From Gammaproteobacteria bacterium (GTDB taxonomy: Bacteria; Pseudomonadota; Gammaproteobacteria; Ga0077536): a DNA stretch of 47,745 nucleotides. Position numbers and translations under genes: made by a program. Within the stretch, counting starts at the first letter, position 1. Each line of letters opens with the position of its first letter. Positions 32,077 through 40,579 of the stretch are shown here, piece after piece. The stretch covers positions 1 through 47,745 of the forward strand of contig JADLGE010000089.1 in assembly GCA_020849475.1 (NCBI GenBank), written 5' to 3'. The notes under the pieces were generated by a model that saw nothing but the letters and a program-made list of their open reading frames with translations, was not told where the DNA came from and made no database searches.

Positions 32077-33630
32077 GTGACTCGACTGACTGACTACACC
32101 CGCTACGCGGACGCCCATCGCCATTACTCCAAGCAGGCCTTGTGGGCGCTGTTCGATGGCGACAAGGACGCGCTCAATATCGCCCATGAGTGTGTCGACC
32201 GTCATGCCGGGCGCGGCATCGAGGGCGATGTGGCGATACGCGTGGCCCATGCCGACGGTCGCGACGAAGTCATCACCTTCACGGAGCTGTCGGCGTGGAG
32301 CGGGCGCGTGGCGAGCTTCCTGGTCGCGCGCGGCGTCAAGCCGGGCGAGCGCGTGGCGATGATGCTGGAACCGTCACTGGCGTTCTACGCGGCGCTGTTC
32401 GGCGCCATGAAGATGGGCGCGGTGGCGGTGCCGCTGTTCACCTTGTTCGGGCCGGAAGGATTGCGCCTGCGCATGGATGACTGCAGTCCCGCGCTGCTAC
32501 TGCTCGCACCCGAGAAACATGAACTCGCGGCCGCCGCCGGCACCGAAGTGGTGATCGCCGACGAGCGCTGGCTGGCCGAAGTCGCGCAGCAGCCAGTGCG
32601 CGCGCCGATAGCGAGTCGCGCCGACGACATGGCGCTCTATCAATACACTTCCGGCACCACCCGCGAATTGCCCGAAGCGGTCAAGCATCGCCATCGCGCC
32701 ATCGTCACGGTGGCCATCGCCGCGCTGTATGCGACCGGCGTGCGGCCGGGTGATCGCTACATGTGTCCGTCGTCACCGGCCTGGGGCCATGGCCTGTGGC
32801 ACGGCACGCTGGCGCCATTGGGGCTGGGCGTCAGCATCGCCGCCTATGCGGGCAAATTCGACGCTGAAAGACTGCTGCAGGCAACAGCCGATTACGGCAT
32901 TACCAACATGTCGGCGGCTGCCACCCACTACCGGCTCATGAAGAACAGCGGCGCGGCCTCGCGGCATGTCTATGGCCTGAAGAAACTCACCTTCACTGGT
33001 GAGCCGATAGACAGCGCCACGGCCGAATGGGCGGCGCACACTTTCGGCACGCCGGTGTGCAGCATCTACGGCACCACCGAGGTCGGTGTGATCATCGCCA
33101 ACTATCCCGGCGCCGATGATTTGCCGGTCAAGCCGGGCGCGCTCGGCAAGCCGGTGCCGGGCGTGGAAGTGGCGGTGCTCGACCGTGCCGGTCTGCCCTG
33201 CGCAGCGGGCGTGATCGGCGAGATCATGCTGCGTCGGGGCGACGGCTGGTTTCCCACCAAGGATCTCGGCCACCTCGACGAGGACGGCTACTTTTATCAC
33301 AACGGCCGCGCCGACGACGTCATCATCTCGGCTGGCTGGACCATGAGCGCGGTGGAAATCGAAGACACCTTGCTCAAGCATCCGGATGTCGCCGAATGCG
33401 CCGCGATTGGTGTGCCCGATGCCACCCGCGGCCAGGTGGTGAAGGCCTACGTGGTTTCGCCGCGCGCGGCGTCCGATGCCTTCGTCAGTGAGATTCAAAA
33501 ATTCGCGCAGGAGCGTTTAAGTCGTCACGAGTATCCACGCCAGGTGGAATTCGTCGACGAATTGCCCAAGACGCCGGCCGGTAAAGTCAATCGCAATGCG
33601 CTGCGTGCGCGATTGCAGGAACAAGCTTAA
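32077..33630 (+). CDS. Acyl-CoA/aryl-CoA ligase (AMP-forming)
   Basis: A 517-residue adenylate-forming enzyme related to acetyl-CoA and benzoate-CoA ligases. Motifs include YTSGTTRELPEAVKH (the P-loop A3), IYGTTEVGV (A5), TKDLGHLDEDGYFYHNGRADDVI (A7-A8) and the C-terminal PKTPAGKVNRNALR with the adenylation lysine. The A3 loop departs from the usual TSGTTGxPK, replacing the Gly and Lys. The GTG at 32077 fits the start of conserved sequence (VTRLTDYTRYAD); upstream in-frame sequence is Arg-rich and unconserved. The dehydratase gene follows after 13 bases, so the pair probably activates and then hydrates an acid. Confidence 0.87.
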   Translation: MTRLTDYTRYADAHRHYSKQALWALFDGDKDALNIAHECVDRHAGRGIEGDVAIRVAHADGRDEVITFTELSAWSGRVASFLVARGVKPGERVAMMLEPSLAFYAALFGAMKMGAVAVPLFTLFGPEGLRLRMDDCSPALLLLAPEKHELAAAAGTEVVIADERWLAEVAQQPVRAPIASRADDMALYQYTSGTTRELPEAVKHRHRAIVTVAIAALYATGVRPGDRYMCPSSPAWGHGLWHGTLAPLGLGVSIAAYAGKFDAERLLQATADYGITNMSAAATHYRLMKNSGAASRHVYGLKKLTFTGEPIDSATAEWAAHTFGTPVCSIYGTTEVGVIIANYPGADDLPVKPGALGKPVPGVEVAVLDRAGLPCAAGVIGEIMLRRGDGWFPTKDLGHLDEDGYFYHNGRADDVIISAGWTMSAVEIEDTLLKHPDVAECAAIGVPDATRGQVVKAYVVSPRAASDAFVSEIQKFAQERLSRHEYPRQVEFVDELPKTPAGKVNRNALRARLQEQA

Positions 33631-33643
33631 GGAGCGTTTCATC

Positions 33644-34789
33644 ATGAGTGGCAAGCAGGCAAGCGAGGAATTTCCGCGCATCACCGAGCAGGGGCTCGAC
33701 GATCTCAAGCGTCGCATCAATGTGCGCATCGCGCAGGAGCCCGAGCCGTGGTGCTTCGAGGCGACGCGCGACAACATCCGGCATTACGCCCATGGCATCG
33801 GCGATGATAATCCGCTGTGGTGCGATGTGGATTACGCACGCGGCACCGCCCACGGCGGCATCATCGCCTGCCCATCCTTCCTGTTTGCCTGCTCACGCAT
33901 TGCGTCTGGCTATGTCGGCGGCTTGCCGGGTATTCACGCGATGTGGGCCGGCGCCAACTGGACCTGGCACAAGGCCACGCGCCGCAACGACGAGATCTCG
34001 ACCGAGTCCCATCTGAAAGACCTCATCATTCACGAGACGCGTTTTGCCGGGCGCGCCGTACAGCAGATCTATCACGTCGACTTCTTCAACCAGAGCGGCG
34101 ACAAGCTTGCCGAAGTCGACAGCTGGTGCTTCCGCACCGAGCGTGACACCGCGCGTGAGCAAGGCACCAAGTACACCGAAGTGAAGGCGCGCCCCGACAA
34201 GCGCTGGACCCAGGAGGAACTGGCCGAGGTCTATCGCACCTATGCCAAGGAGGAAGTGCGCGGTGCGACGCCGCGCTACTGGCAGGACGTGCACGTGGGC
34301 GAGCGCCTGCCGACGCTGGCCAAGGGCCCGATGACGGTGACCGGTTTCATTGCCTATGCGCAGGGCTGGGGCGGTCTCTACATTCGCGCCAACAAGCTTG
34401 CGTGGCGCATGATCCACGCCCACCCCGGGCTCGGCATTGCCAACCGTTTCAATATCCCCGATTGCCCCGAGCGCGTGCACTGGGAGCCCGAGTTCGCGCT
34501 CAAGGTCGGCGCGCCGGGCGCCTATGACTACGGCCCGGAGCGATGCTCGTGGCTGACCCATCACCTCACCAACTGGATGGGCGATGACGGCTTCCTGGTG
34601 TCGTCCTCAAGCAAGATTCGGCGCCACAATCCGGAAGGCGACGTGTTGATGTTCAACGGTGAAGTGACGCGCAAGTTCGTTGATGAACAAGGCCGTCACT
34701 GCGTCGAAATCAGCCAGCGCGCCGCCAACCAGGATGACGAGGATTCGATCCTCGGCACCGGCGTGGTGGCATTGCCGATGCGGGCCTGA
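33644..34789 (+). CDS. MaoC-like double-hotdog dehydratase
   Basis: A 381-residue protein with two hotdog domains. The first, residues 40-170, opens FEATRDNIRHYAHGIGDDNPLWCDVDYA and has AHGGIIACPSFLFA. The second, from about 215, opens YWQDVHVGERLPTLAKGPMTVTGFIAYAQGWG. Related MaoC proteins hydrate enoyl-CoA thioesters or reverse the reaction. AAGGAG sits nine bases before ATG 33644. It probably acts with the ligase encoded just upstream in degradation of an unsaturated acyl-CoA; the acid is unknown. Confidence 0.87.
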   Translation: MSGKQASEEFPRITEQGLDDLKRRINVRIAQEPEPWCFEATRDNIRHYAHGIGDDNPLWCDVDYARGTAHGGIIACPSFLFACSRIASGYVGGLPGIHAMWAGANWTWHKATRRNDEISTESHLKDLIIHETRFAGRAVQQIYHVDFFNQSGDKLAEVDSWCFRTERDTAREQGTKYTEVKARPDKRWTQEELAEVYRTYAKEEVRGATPRYWQDVHVGERLPTLAKGPMTVTGFIAYAQGWGGLYIRANKLAWRMIHAHPGLGIANRFNIPDCPERVHWEPEFALKVGAPGAYDYGPERCSWLTHHLTNWMGDDGFLVSSSSKIRRHNPEGDVLMFNGEVTRKFVDEQGRHCVEISQRAANQDDEDSILGTGVVALPMRA

Positions 34790-34800
34790 GGGGCGATCCG

Positions 34801-34832
34801 CCTGTAGGTGCGAATGAATTCGCACCTACAGG
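34801..34832. repeat. Family A palindromic repeat, full-length 32-bp copy
   Basis: Base-for-base identical to the palindrome at 11113-11144 (15-base arms, centre GA). It begins 12 bases after the dehydratase stop and could form a terminator-like hairpin in mRNA. Confidence 0.93.
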
Positions 34833-34942
34833 GCGCCGAGGCCCCAACACCGCGCAGCGGTTCGCAATTTTTGCACGTCGCCCGCCTCAGTTTCTCCCGC
34901 CTGCTGCCGCTACACCCTGTGTTCCGTTCACAGGATTGCGCC

Positions 34943-35728
34943 ATGGCCACACCCGCCGCCAAAGTTCCTCTGCATACCCGCCCGAGCGAGCCGACCTTCG
35001 TGTTCGGCGCTGATATGAGCGGCGATTTCTCGCAAGGATCAGCGGCAGTCGCAGCGCGCCTGTTCGAAGCCGACACCGACATCGGCGTCGGCGCGAGCGG
35101 CAATGCCTATGCCATCCCGTATCGCAACAGCGACGGCGAAATGTTGAGTTTCGCAGCGCTCGGGCCGCACATCGCGAATTTCCTGAGCTATGCCCGCGCC
35201 CGTCCTGAAGAGAGTTTCGTCGTTGCGCGCTTTGGCTGCGAGGCCGGTGCCAGTGACGACGCGACCATGGTGCGGCACTTCACCCATGTGCCGCCCAATT
35301 GCCAGTTGCCCGGCGTGTGGCAGCGTCAGATAGATCCGAAGATGGGTGTGCGCCTGATGGTGTTCGACCCGTTTGCGCGTTTCAAAGACCCTTACTGGCA
35401 GGACAAGCTCAAGCGCTACCTGGCCTTGAACGCCGCGACCTGCAACGGCGCGCAGGTTGAACTGGTGAGCGTGGGCGCGGCGCGCTCCATCGTCGCCAAT
35501 GACATGGCGGCCAAGCGTCTCGGCCTCAAGCACCGCGTGTTCGGTGCCAACGAAGCCTTCTTCGGCACTGACGCGAGCGCCGCCGCCGAAATGAAAGCGA
35601 TGTGGTATTCGACGCACTTCCTGTCGCTGTGTGATTTCCGCCAGACCGTGCAGCCCCAGCAGTTCCGCGTGACGGCGGAGGCCATACGCGCGGGCTTGAC
35701 GGTGGATCAGCTGGAAGTTGAAGCGTAG
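34943..35728 (+). CDS. Conserved protein of unknown function, A1S_2505-like N-terminal domain
   Basis: A 261-residue soluble protein without signal or membrane segments. The first half (GNAYAIPYRNSDGEMLSF, HIANFLSYARARPEESFVV, then RFGCEAGASDD) follows the pattern of the A1S_2505-type family first named from phage, where the corresponding text is a GxxYAIPT segment and an IGCGxAGY segment. The C-terminal half (residues 165-230) is not recognised. ATG 34943 has AGGA upstream; in-frame sequence further upstream runs through a family A repeat and is unlikely to be coding. The TAG stop abuts another repeat. Function is unknown and the family link is tentative. Confidence 0.65.
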   Translation: MATPAAKVPLHTRPSEPTFVFGADMSGDFSQGSAAVAARLFEADTDIGVGASGNAYAIPYRNSDGEMLSFAALGPHIANFLSYARARPEESFVVARFGCEAGASDDATMVRHFTHVPPNCQLPGVWQRQIDPKMGVRLMVFDPFARFKDPYWQDKLKRYLALNAATCNGAQVELVSVGAARSIVANDMAAKRLGLKHRVFGANEAFFGTDASAAAEMKAMWYSTHFLSLCDFRQTVQPQQFRVTAEAIRAGLTVDQLEVEA

Positions 35729-35830
35729 GTGCGGATTTTTTCGCGCATTGGATCAGATTTCAGGTCTGTGCCTTGGCTTCAATGTCAGACTTCAGTCTGA
35801 CATTCCACTGCCCGAATGAATTCGCACCTG
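35725..35830. repeat. Cluster of family A and B palindromes between convergent genes
   Basis: The order is a degenerate family A copy (35725-35750), a degenerate family B copy (35751-35768), a perfect family B palindrome (35781-35804, arms AATGTCAGACT/AGTCTGACATT) and a partial family A copy (35812-35830). The left end supplies the stop codon of the A1S_2505-like gene. The right half codes for the last residues and stop of the alpha/beta hydrolase on the other strand. Confidence 0.85.
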
Positions 35831-36691
35831 GCGCTTGATGAACTCCATCACCGCCCGACACAGATCGCTGTCCTTGTCTTCAAAGCCGCCGATGGCGGTC
35901 AGATGATTCTTGCCCGGTTGGGCGAATTCTTCGGCACGATGTCCACGCGCGCGCCACGCCGCCACGTAGTCGGCCGACTGGCGATGGAACTCACTTGATT
36001 CGTCACCGCCGAGGGTCACCAGCAAGGGCGGCGCGGCGTGTTCGGGAATATGGAACAAGGGGCTCTGGCGCTCGATGAGATCCGCGTCGAGCTGCAGCTT
36101 GGGTTGCAGCCAGGAATGGCGGAAGGGACGCAGATCGAACAGGCCGCTGATCGGAATGCCGCCCTTGATGACGTCGGCCGGCAGGCCGTATTCACCGACC
36201 CAGTCGGTCGCCGCCAGCATGCCGACCTGGTGACCGCCGGCCGAATGGCCGGCCACGAACAGGCGCGAAGCGTCGCCGTTGTAGCGGGCGATGTTGTTCG
36301 CTATCCAGGCCACTGTGGCGCGGCTCTGGCGCGTGATTTCGGCCAGGCTCACCTTCGGGCACAGCGAATAGTTCGACACCACCACCGTCACGTCGTGGGC
36401 CACCGGGCCGCGTGCCACCAGCGAGAACTCCTTGCTCGACAGGATGCGCCAGTAGCCGCCGTGCACGAACAGCAACACCGGTGCGTTGGGGCTCTTCGCG
36501 GGAAAGATATCCAGGGTTTCGTCGCGGGTCGGACCGAAAGGCACATCGAGCACGCAGTCGAACTCGGCGCGCGCCTTGGCGCTGCCACCGACGAACCATT
36601 CGACATAGGGACGCATGTCACCGACCGCGGCCTCGATGTTGTACTGCTGGTCGATCTCTTCCTGGCTGACGAAATCACGATAGAGCTTCAC
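35792..36691 (-). CDS. Alpha/beta hydrolase, kynurenine-formamidase-like
   Basis: A 299-residue hydrolase. The oxyanion motif is HGGYW (77-81), the nucleophile elbow GHSAGGH (Ser150), and a late GKNH gives the catalytic His, as in arylformamidase-like esterases. It starts at GTG 36691, with GAGG about eight bases upstream; the longer frame to 36901 is antisense to the LLM gene end. The final residues, from QVRIHSGSGMSD, are encoded by family A and B palindromes, and the TGA stop lies inside the family B repeat. The original C-terminus has probably been replaced. It is 76 bases downstream of the LLM gene and likely co-transcribed. Confidence 0.87.
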   Translation of the reverse strand: MKLYRDFVSQEEIDQQYNIEAAVGDMRPYVEWFVGGSAKARAEFDCVLDVPFGPTRDETLDIFPAKSPNAPVLLFVHGGYWRILSSKEFSLVARGPVAHDVTVVVSNYSLCPKVSLAEITRQSRATVAWIANNIARYNGDASRLFVAGHSAGGHQVGMLAATDWVGEYGLPADVIKGGIPISGLFDLRPFRHSWLQPKLQLDADLIERQSPLFHIPEHAAPPLLVTLGGDESSEFHRQSADYVAAWRARGHRAEEFAQPGKNHLTAIGGFEDKDSDLCRAVMEFIKRQVRIHSGSGMSD

Positions 36692-36767
36692 GGCGGAACC
36701 TCGACGGGAGTGGGGGGAAGGGCGCGCCTCGCAGCCATTGGTGATGACTGCGAGACGCGCCAAGCGC

Positions 36768-37808
36768 TTACTTGCGGAAGGCCGGAATGACGTCCTTGGC
36801 GAACATTTCCATGCTCGAGCGGATGAGATGCGGGGCGAGGCCCGACATCGCCATGCCGCACACGAGGTGCGTGACACGACCGCGCTTGACGTAGTCGGCA
36901 ATCATGTCGCGCACATCGGACGGCGTGCCGACCATGGCCGGTTCGCCGAACACGTCGAACTCCTGCTTGCTGATGATTTCATCGACGCTCGGAATGCCAA
37001 CGATGGCGGCATCGTCACCGGGCTTGTCGTTCGCTTCGGCGAACCATTTCGCGTAGCAGCTGGCGGTGTAGTGCAGCGACTGCGCGCAGGTTTCCCAGGC
37101 CTGGTCGCGGCTCTTCGCCACGTGCACCCAACGCAGTTGCGCGGTGGAGTATTCCTGCGGATTACGGCCAGCGGCGACCAGGCAGCTGTCGTAGTGCTCG
37201 ACCAGCGCCGGCGGGCCGACGACCTGGAAATGAAAGCCCATCTTGGCGGCGCGTTCGATGGCCTTGGGCGCGATCGCGCCGATCCAGATCGGCGGATGGG
37301 GCTGCTGCAGCGCCGGCGGCACGATGCGAATCTTGTTGAGGTGGCTGAACTTGCCGTCGAAGGTCACTTCTTCGTCCGACAGCAGGCGCTGGATGAGGGC
37401 GATGCCTTCATTCAGGCGCGCGCCGCGTTCGGTGTGGGAAATGCCCTGGTCGGCGAATTCCTGGCGGCGATAACCCAGGCCCACGCCGAGATCGAAGCGG
37501 CCGTTGGACATCAAGTCGACGGTCGCGGTGTCTTCGGCGACGCGCACCGGGTTGTGCAGTGGCAGCAGGATCAAGAAGGTGCCGATGCGGATGCGCGAGG
37601 TGCGGGTGGCGATGCCGGCGGCTATCGGCAGCAGCGATGGCGAATAGCCGTCATCGACGAAATGATGTTCGGTCAGCCACGCGTTGTCGTAGCCCATGGC
37701 TTCGGAATCGACTATCAGATCGAGGTGGCTGCGATACAAGTCTTGCCACGGTACGCGGTTGAAACTCGGATTGCGGAAAGGCCATAGCAGGCCGAAACGT
37801 AGGTTCAT
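36768..37808 (-). CDS. LLM-class flavin-dependent oxidoreductase
   Basis: This 346-residue bacterial-luciferase-like enzyme uses reduced flavin for mono-oxygenation. Typical parts are MNLRFGLLWPFRNP at the start, EAMGYDNAWLTEHHFVDDGYSPS, RIRIGTFLILLPLHNPVRVAED and GRFDLGVGLGYRRQEF. Ribosome site GGAGG is just upstream of ATG 37808. It is followed by the alpha/beta hydrolase, suggesting oxygenation and then hydrolysis, with unknown substrate. Confidence 0.9.
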   Translation of the reverse strand: MNLRFGLLWPFRNPSFNRVPWQDLYRSHLDLIVDSEAMGYDNAWLTEHHFVDDGYSPSLLPIAAGIATRTSRIRIGTFLILLPLHNPVRVAEDTATVDLMSNGRFDLGVGLGYRRQEFADQGISHTERGARLNEGIALIQRLLSDEEVTFDGKFSHLNKIRIVPPALQQPHPPIWIGAIAPKAIERAAKMGFHFQVVGPPALVEHYDSCLVAAGRNPQEYSTAQLRWVHVAKSRDQAWETCAQSLHYTASCYAKWFAEANDKPGDDAAIVGIPSVDEIISKQEFDVFGEPAMVGTPSDVRDMIADYVKRGRVTHLVCGMAMSGLAPHLIRSSMEMFAKDVIPAFRK

Positions 37809-37906
37809 TGTGGACCTCCTTCTCGTTAGTGCGGCCGCTGGAAGCGCGACCGTTCAGGAACTGTGACAGCGCGCAGCGAGGCGCGGGCACGGCCCCGCAG
37901 TGTGAT

Positions 37907-38833
37907 TCATCGCGCCGCGCCCGCCAACCGCTTTTCGAGCTCGCGCGCGTCGTCGTGCCAAATAGGGTCAGTACGCAAATCGATATGCGCGCCGCGCGCC
38001 AGCGCTTCGCGCCATGGCAGGGGGCTCGGCAGCAGGCACAGCGCCAGCACGTAGCGCGGGCCGCGGCGCGGCGTGATGCCGCTGTGCAGGACGCGCGCCG
38101 GCTGGAACAGCACGGCGTCGCCGGCCTGCGGATGATGATCGTAGGCGGCGAGTTCGCTGCCAGCCATGCGCGCGAGTTCCGCCAGCGAATCGGTGCGTCG
38201 GCGACCACGCGCGAACATGTAGCCGGTGCGCGCCACGTGCGCGCTGCCGGCAAGATTGAGATAGGACGTGCCGCCGCCGTGTTCGCTGTAATCGTTGAGA
38301 TAGACCAACAGTTTCAGATGCGCATGGGGGCCCTTGTCGCAATGCCAGCGGAACGACACCGAGGCTGGCGCGTTGCTCGGTGACGTGCGTGACAAGGCGT
38401 ACCAATACACCATGTATTCGCTGCCGAAGAAGGACAGGCATTGACGGTCGACGGCGTCGGTCAGCGATGCTTCCAGGAGGCGCCGCACCAGTGCCGGGTT
38501 GCCGAGCTCATAGCCTTCGAGCTTGGCCGAGTCGCGCTTGAGACGTTCGACTTCCTGATCGCGGCTGACGGCCGCCAGCAGTTCGGCGGCGCTGGCCGCA
38601 CTCATCACCGGCAGGGTGGTGAAGCCCTCGGTGACCACCGCGGCCTGCGCGGCGTCGTCGGGCAGCGGGCGTTGCAAGCGCGCGCGACAATGGTCCTGCC
38701 AGGCGGCGAAACCGCGCACCCGATCGAATTCGTCGAATACTTTGCCGACGCGGTGCGGATCGAGATCCGGCTCGAACCAGCGTTTCAATTTGCGCAGCAG
38801 AATGCCGGGCCCATGGCGGTTCAAAGGAATCAC
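37907..38833 (-). CDS. 2-oxoglutarate/Fe(II)-dependent oxygenase, phytanoyl-CoA-hydroxylase-like
   Basis: A 308-residue protein with the double-stranded beta-helix oxygenase signature. The first iron motif H-x-D is in FRWHCDKGPHAHLKLLVYLN, the distal histidine is in ARVLHSGITPRRG, and the following Arg in RYVLALCL would bind 2-oxoglutarate. About 100 helical residues precede the core. It starts 21 bases after the PQQ dehydrogenase stop, so it is probably co-transcribed with the Rieske and quinoprotein genes. Substrate unknown. Confidence 0.82.
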   Translation of the reverse strand: MIPLNRHGPGILLRKLKRWFEPDLDPHRVGKVFDEFDRVRGFAAWQDHCRARLQRPLPDDAAQAAVVTEGFTTLPVMSAASAAELLAAVSRDQEVERLKRDSAKLEGYELGNPALVRRLLEASLTDAVDRQCLSFFGSEYMVYWYALSRTSPSNAPASVSFRWHCDKGPHAHLKLLVYLNDYSEHGGGTSYLNLAGSAHVARTGYMFARGRRRTDSLAELARMAGSELAAYDHHPQAGDAVLFQPARVLHSGITPRRGPRYVLALCLLPSPLPWREALARGAHIDLRTDPIWHDDARELEKRLAGAAR

Positions 38834-38854
38834 GTCGGTCTCTCCCTTACGGCC

Positions 38855-40570
38855 TCACGGCAGACCAAACACCCACAGCACACCGCCTTGCGGCACCTGG
38901 GTGTGGGTGCCAAAGGCCTTGTCCAGAAAGTCCTGCTTGCGTTGCGCATCGACGCCCCAGCCCGATTGCACGGCAACGTATTGCTTGCCATCGAGACTGT
39001 AGCTGGTCGGCACGCCGACCACCCCGGAATTGGTGCGCTGCTGCCAGAGTATCTTGCCGCTTTTCGCATCGAAGGCGCGGAAGTAGCGGTCGTTCGTGCC
39101 GCCGGAAAATACCAGGCCGCCGCCGGTGGTCAGCACCGGCCCCCAGTTGTGGGATTTGAATTTGCTGGTCCAGACTTTTTTGCCGGTGGCGAGATCCCAG
39201 GCCTGCAGTTCACCGATGTGATCGCGCGCCTCGGGTGTCGGCAGCACTTCAATCTTGGCGAACGGCACGCCCATGTAGAGTTCGCCGCGACGGTACTTGG
39301 CCTTTTCACCGGTGAAGGCGCTGCACAGGTTTTCATTGGCGGGGATGTAGAGATAGCCGGTGTCGGGACTGTAGGCGGTCGGTGGCCAGTCCTTGCCACC
39401 CCACAGGCTCGGACAGAATTCCGAACGTGAGCCGCTGCGCGGAATCTTGGTCGGGTCGTACTGCGGCCGGCCGCTCTCCGGGTCGAGCTTGGTGAAAACA
39501 TTCTGGTGCACATAGGGCTGGCCGCTGACATAGCGGATGTCGTTGGCCGAGCGCTCCAGCACCCACAGGTAGCCGTCGCGGCCGGCATGCACCAGGCTCT
39601 TTTGTTTCTTGCCGTTGCGCTCGAGATCGATGAGTAGCGGCGCCGCCACCTCGTCCCAGTCCCAGGAATCGTTCCAGTGATACTGGTGATGGGCGCGAAT
39701 CGCGCCGCTCGCGACATCGAGCGCGATGACCGAGGTCGAATAAAGATTGTCGCCGGCACGCTGGTCGCCCATCCATGGCCCGGCGTTGCCGGTGCCCCAG
39801 TAGGCGAGCTTGGTTTCGGCATCGTAGCTGCCGGTGATCCACACCGGCACGCCGCCTTTTTTCCAGGTCTCACCGGGCCAGGAGTCATGGCCGGGCTCGC
39901 CGGGGCCGGGCACGGTGAAGGTCTTCCACAGTGATTCGCCGCTTGTCGCATCGAAGGCCTGGATGAAGCCGCGCACACCGAATTCACCGCCCGACACGCC
40001 GACCATGACTCGGCCTTCCACCACCAGCGGCGCCATGGTCATGTAGTAACCGGCGAGATAGTTCTCTACCGGCTTCTCCCAGATGACGGCGCCGCTGCGC
40101 GCATCGAGCGCGACCAGGAAGGCGTCGACCGTCGCGATGTAGACGCGGTCTCCATACAGGGCCACGCCGCGATTGGTCGGATGCAGTTGAAACAGATCGG
40201 CCGGCAGTTCGCGACGATAGCGCCAGATCAATTCGCCGCTGCGCGCGTCCAGTGCCAGCACCTGGTCGCGCGGCGTGGTGATGAACATCACGCCGTCGTT
40301 GACGATGGGCGGCGCCTGGTGGCCTTCCTCGACGCCGGTCGAAAAACTCCACAGCGGTTTCAACTGCGCGACGTTGCTGGTGTCGATCTGCTTGAGCGGG
40401 CTGTAGCCCCAGCTGTCGTAGGTGCGCCGGTACATGAGCCAGTTGCCGGGCTCGGGCGCCGTCAGGCGCGCATCGGTGACGGGCGAGTAGGGCCGCGCGT
40501 CGTCGGCGGCGTGGGCTGCGACGCCAAGCAGCGTGAATGACAGGGCCAAGGTCAGGAACAAAAAGCGCAT
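38855..40570 (-). CDS. PQQ-dependent alcohol dehydrogenase with lanthanide-type active site
   Basis: A 571-residue quinoprotein with a Sec signal (cleaved near residue 21) and an eight-bladed propeller of repeated W motifs (for example GAVIWEKP, GKKVWTSKF, GKILWQQRT). The metal/PQQ ligands expected from methanol dehydrogenases can be placed: Glu196 (GGEFG), Asn262 (GTGN) and catalytic Asp304 in SWDWDEV. Asp306, two residues later, is the extra acidic ligand that marks lanthanide-dependent XoxF and PedH enzymes. The adjacent-cysteine disulfide of classical enzymes is absent (the site reads LFQLHPTNRGVALYG). No cytochrome domain is fused. It lies nine bases after the Rieske gene. Confidence 0.9.
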   Translation of the reverse strand: MRFLFLTLALSFTLLGVAAHAADDARPYSPVTDARLTAPEPGNWLMYRRTYDSWGYSPLKQIDTSNVAQLKPLWSFSTGVEEGHQAPPIVNDGVMFITTPRDQVLALDARSGELIWRYRRELPADLFQLHPTNRGVALYGDRVYIATVDAFLVALDARSGAVIWEKPVENYLAGYYMTMAPLVVEGRVMVGVSGGEFGVRGFIQAFDATSGESLWKTFTVPGPGEPGHDSWPGETWKKGGVPVWITGSYDAETKLAYWGTGNAGPWMGDQRAGDNLYSTSVIALDVASGAIRAHHQYHWNDSWDWDEVAAPLLIDLERNGKKQKSLVHAGRDGYLWVLERSANDIRYVSGQPYVHQNVFTKLDPESGRPQYDPTKIPRSGSRSEFCPSLWGGKDWPPTAYSPDTGYLYIPANENLCSAFTGEKAKYRRGELYMGVPFAKIEVLPTPEARDHIGELQAWDLATGKKVWTSKFKSHNWGPVLTTGGGLVFSGGTNDRYFRAFDAKSGKILWQQRTNSGVVGVPTSYSLDGKQYVAVQSGWGVDAQRKQDFLDKAFGTHTQVPQGGVLWVFGLP

Positions 40571-40579
40571 ACATTCACC

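Noticed and set aside
34808..34942. N-terminal extension of the A1S_2505-like protein
   Set aside because: The in-frame sequence begins inside a perfect palindromic repeat and is low in conservation features; ATG 34943 has a ribosome site and starts the recognisable domain.
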